The notes under the pieces were generated by a model. It made no database searches. It was not told the origin of the DNA and saw nothing but the letters and a program-made list of their open reading frames with translations. 64,000 nt of DNA from Isochrysis galbana (taxonomy: Eukaryota; Haptophyta; Isochrysidales; Isochrysidaceae), in NCBI GenBank assembly GCA_018136815.1, contig CM030932.1:2626234-2690233 (forward strand), written 5' to 3'. Made by a program: the position numbers and the translations under genes. Of the stretch, positions 60,511 through 64,000 are shown piece by piece. Positions within the stretch are counted from its first letter, which is position 1. Every line of letters starts with the position of its first letter.

Positions 60511-63500
60511 ATGGGGGCACTGGTGGCACCGCGCACGCTGAGGGGCGCGAGCCTGCAGCGCCCACTGGGGCTCTCGTGGGTGTTGTGGGCGGTGGTCGCG
60601 ATGGGCTACGCGGCGGTCGGCGCCCAGCTCCGCGCCACTGCAGGAGAGCCACTCGCCACTGCACTCGCTCATCAGCGGCGCAGAGAAGCGGAGGCAGCGC
60701 TTGGGCTCGCGTACGAGCGCCGCCAGCTCCTGCCACTGCAGGCGGCGCTGACAGACTGCGCAGAGCTGGCCGAGCGAGACGAGAGGTTCAAGGCCTCACT
60801 CACTGCTGACCGCCTCAACCTCGCCCGCGAGCTACTCGCTCGCATCGGCTCGGTGACGGAGGAGCTAGACGTGGCAGCTGAGGTGGCAGCAACAGACCGG
60901 CCTTCACCAGCGATCGCCGCCTTCGTGGGCGCGCTTGAACGCGGCACCGCGCTGTTTGGACCAGAGCCCCCGGTCACTCCCGGCGATGGCGCTCCGCTAC
61001 TGGGAGTGGCAAAGCTCCGCGCCGCTGCCGACATCCTGCTCTCGCTCATTGAGCGCACCAGCGATGAGAGTGTGCGTGAAGCCGCTCGACGCGCAAGTGC
61101 CCGGGCCAAGGACGCCGCCGCGCGAGCAGAGGCGGCGCTCACACCCGAAATGGATCCTCCCGACGTCAAATTGCCACCCTGGTACATGCCATCCTTCGGG
61201 CCTTGCGTGGCTGGCGTCGCGTTGGTCATCTGCCACATGCTGGTTCACCTCTGCGCCCATTGGTCGAGCTGGTTCCGCTGCCTTTTGTACTTCCATCCCA
61301 CTTCTCAGCTAAAGGTCGGCTCCTTCGTACTTGTGTCGCCCTTCCAGCACCGCGGCAAGCCAGAAATCGTGCCTGTGACTGCCGACGACGGCGGAAGGCT
61401 TTTTATCGTCTTCCAACGGCAAAAGTACGAGTGCTTTGATGCTGCTACGCTTGTTCATCTTCAGAGCGACAAACTGGGAGAGTGCGATGCTGATGTTCAG
61501 CGTGGCCTTAAGAATGGCGCCTGCGGTGCGATCATACCTGTGCAGTGCCCCCTGGCAGAACCGCTCGGGAAATACGCGTCCAGTCGTGGGCTCTCCGTCG
61601 CGGCCGCCACCATTGCCGAACGGCTTTATGGTAAGAATGAGTTCGCCATCCCCCTCCCCTCATTCCGCGACCTTTACGTCGAGCAGCTCATGAGCCCAAT
61701 CGCCGTTTTCCAAATTGTCTGCTCGTTTCTCTGGATGTTGGACGACTATTGGAAGTATACTCTGTTCACGCTGCTCATGATTTGCTCGTTTGAGGCTACA
61801 ACTGCGTTTCAACGGAGGCAAAACATGCTCACCTTGAAAGGGATGGGTGCAAGAAAGCAACAAGTGCTTGCTTTCCGTGGTGGAGCCTGGGCGGAAATGG
61901 ACACGGACTGCCTCTTACCAGGCGACGTGATCTCGATGTGCTCCAACGCCAAGGTTGCTACGGGATCGGATACTGGCGCGTCTAGTGAGGACTGCGCTGT
62001 CGGAATATCCGTTCCTGCCGACTTGTTGCTCCTTCGCGGTCGCGCTGTCACCAACGAGGCATGTCTGACTGGCGAGAGTGTGCCGCAAACAAAGGACGCC
62101 CTAGTGATATCGCCGAAGGACATTGGCACACATCTCGACATACGTAAGGAGCACCGTGCGGCCATCCTATTTTCCGGGACGGAACTGATCCAACATGGCA
62201 GCACTGACACCGGGGCAGGCAACGGCGAAGACCGATCCGCTTGCCGCGATGCTGATGATGCCATACACATCTGTCCAGAAATTCCCCCGCCGCCCGACGG
62301 CGGATGTATATGCTACGTCTTAGCGACGGCTTTCTCGTCGTCCCAGGGGGAGCTGATGCGCTTGATCGAATTCTCTATGGATCAGGTGAGGCCATGCGCT
62401 CGTCTGGAATATCAACGGTCAAGTAAGCATGCGGTCGATCACGAGCAACCATTACGATGTCTATGGCCCCGACGGCTCGGCCGCTTTTAGTGCCGCAAAG
62501 CTGACCCATTCCTAAAGAGACACTGAGAGAGCTGTAAAGTGCAATCAAGGACTTCCGGGTCTTGCCTCGCCGTGGTGCCCCTCCCTTCTGCTACCTTGTG
62601 GATTCTGAGTACCGGGGTGGCTGCTGCGTAGGTATCTTCGGATAAGTTGGAAACTCTTGGCTTGTTGCTATTGCTCCTCGCATTTGCCCTCGCCGCTGCC
62701 AGCTATGTCTTCACACAAGGAGTCGCTGAGGGGAAGAAGTCCAAATATGAACTGGTGCATGAGCGGGACCTGCCAAATGCTGCCGAGGACCATTGCGCCT
62801 CACTAGCGATGCTTTACTTGAGGGCATCGCCTCAACACCCAACCCTGCCTCTTTCGTACTATGCCGCACTTGCACGTTGGCCTCGATTATCTCCATGCCG
62901 GCACCCTGTATCGCAGGCTCTGAAGTGCGCCCTCATCATCACGTCGGTCGTCCCGCCAGAGCTTCCCATGCAGACTGCCCTTGCAGTAAACACAGCGCTC
63001 ATGGCGCTTCACAAGGCGCAGGTATTCTGTACAGAACCATTCCGTGTCCCAATGGCGGGAAAAATCACCCATACACTCTTCGACAAGACGGGGACCATCA
63101 CGTCCGACGAACTTACCGCTCAAGGTCTCGTAAACGCGGATGATGAAGCCATCCCGGGTACGGCCGTCGCTGATGGTGAAGGCACTGACGCAGCTCATAC
63201 CGAGCTGAGCAAAAGCGCCTCGACAAGTCGGCGTAGTGGCGATGCTCCGGCGCGTGCCCTTGCACCGATGCCTACAGCATCCCAAGCGATTCTTACGGTC
63301 ATCGGTGGGTGTCACAGCCTCGCAACTGTTGGCGGTAGGATCACCGGGGACCCCATTGAGATCGCTGCACTCCGTGGCGTTGGCTGGAGATTCGATTCAG
63401 GCGTGGCAAAATGGCACGACATGGTGCCTGGTGCAGAGGCCATTGTGCGTGCAGCCGAGACGAGGCTTTCGCACACGGCGGTCCTCGCCAGCAGCACAGT

Positions 63501-64000
63501 GCATATTAATGCCCAGCATGCAAGATCGTCAGGAGCGGCAGCGAGCGTTTCACAACGAGGAACTCAAGCCACGGCCGGGTCGTCTTCGAGCGTAGCCTCA
63601 GTCGCAGCGGAAAGTCGCGCAGCACAGTACGCTCTCGACGCTGCAAAGGCGAAACTGATTCGCGCCAAAGAGAGGCGGGACGCCAAGGCCCGGCAGCAAG
63701 GTCAAGGTGGCATGCCCCTTCTTTCACTCGAGGTGCGGTGTGCCATGAGTACATGCGTTGGCGCCCCGTACCCCCATCGTCCTCTACGCACCGCCCAACC
63801 CTGCGCTTTGCGTTGCCATGTCTTGCTCACGCTCATCTCACTCTACCGGCAGGTAAGACCTATAGCTCGTCATCACTTCTCCTCTGCTCTACAGCGCATG
63901 TCGACTGTCGCCGTTGTGCGCAACTACAAAAGTGTGTCGGGAAGCATTGGCTCAGCAGTCTTGTGCCTCGTCAAGGGTTCGCCGGAGGCGGTTGGTCGGC
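60511..64000 (+). CDS. SPF1: P5A-type ATPase (Spf1/ATP13A1 family), 5' part; runs off the window
   Basis: ER membrane P-type ATPase; the family extracts mis-inserted transmembrane helices from the ER. Exons 60511-62385, 62632-62754, 62917-63732 and 63853 to beyond 64000, all phase 0, GT-AG. Family blocks: SFVLVSPFQHRGKPEIVPV (N-terminal domain), ERLYGKNEFAIPLPSFRDLY, FLWMLDDYWKYTLFTLLMIC (M-helices), RGGAWAEMDTDCLLPGDVIS, ADLLLLRGRAVTNEACLTGE followed by SVPQ (actuator TGES near 520), TSVVPPELPMQTALAVNTAL (P5A-type M4), and LFDKTGTITSDELTAQG with phosphorylated Asp at about 722. Then GDPIEIAALRGVGW and HHFSSALQRMSTVAVV plus LVKGSPEAV. Residues 1-225 are an extra Ala/Arg/Glu-rich helical region with a possible signal anchor (LGLSWVLWAVVAMGYAAVGA), absent from typical members. 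Confidence 0.93.

Noticed and set aside
1-64000. CRISPR arrays, rRNA genes, bacterial operons
   Set aside because: Spliceosomal introns and eukaryotic families throughout; the only regular repeats are simple sequence, minisatellites and dispersed elements.

Overview
The window is nuclear DNA of a eukaryotic, photosynthetic microalga. It is GC-rich, its protein genes carry short (about 50-300 bp) spliceosomal introns, and it holds a plastid galactolipid gene (MGDG synthase), a ferredoxin/metallo-beta-lactamase fusion of the kind seen in algae and plants, and a lipoxygenase. Two introns appear to use GC-AG borders. A haptophyte or green/prasinophyte-like alga would fit, but the sequence alone does not fix the lineage.

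Host genes, left to right: a small four-exon unidentified gene (3.3-4.2 kb, +); an MBD4-like HhH-GPD DNA glycosylase (5.8-7.4 kb, -); a divergent cyclophilin (10.3-11.6 kb, +); MGDG synthase (13.5-15.4 kb, -); a ferredoxin + metallo-beta-lactamase fusion (20.4-21.9 kb, -); a formamidase/acetamidase (23.3-25.1 kb, +); a twelve-exon lipoxygenase with a hydrophobic N-terminus (31.7-35.5 kb, +); an 813-residue protein built of about eleven 50-residue helical repeats (38.4-40.8 kb, -); a HET-like + ankyrin-repeat protein (44.7-47.1 kb, -); a giant WDR6-type WD40 protein (52.4-58.4 kb, -); and a P5A-type ATPase that runs off the right edge (60.5 kb to end, +). They do not form an operon or pathway; this is ordinary eukaryotic gene order separated by repeats.

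The space between genes is a dense, nested mobile-element landscape. There are hAT transposase fragments (0.6-1.9, 37.3 and 49-50 kb, the last with a chromodomain and a BED finger); a 924-bp hAT-like non-autonomous element with 8-bp target duplication; a LINE-type retroelement carrying only ORF1 that the hAT element interrupts; a LINE ORF2 C-terminal fragment with its 3' UTR; and three near-identical 750-bp retroposons, each bounded by a perfect 16-17 bp target duplication. Two different 3' ends recur: one ending AAAAGG/AAGTT plus T or A tract, one ending CTTCAGAT plus T tract. They are shared by elements with unrelated bodies, which suggests non-autonomous elements borrowing the machinery of two LINE clades.

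Simple sequence is also prominent: 1.7 kb of a heptamer satellite (GCTTTTT and variants) at 15.8-17.5 kb, a (CA)n tract at 10.1-10.2 kb, long poly-G/poly-C blocks near several gene starts, CT/GA tracts at 31.4-31.7 and 47.1-47.8 kb, and several perfect palindromes. No CRISPR, rRNA or convincing intact tRNA gene was seen; one degenerate tRNA-like Pol III promoter was found at 50.65-50.72 kb.
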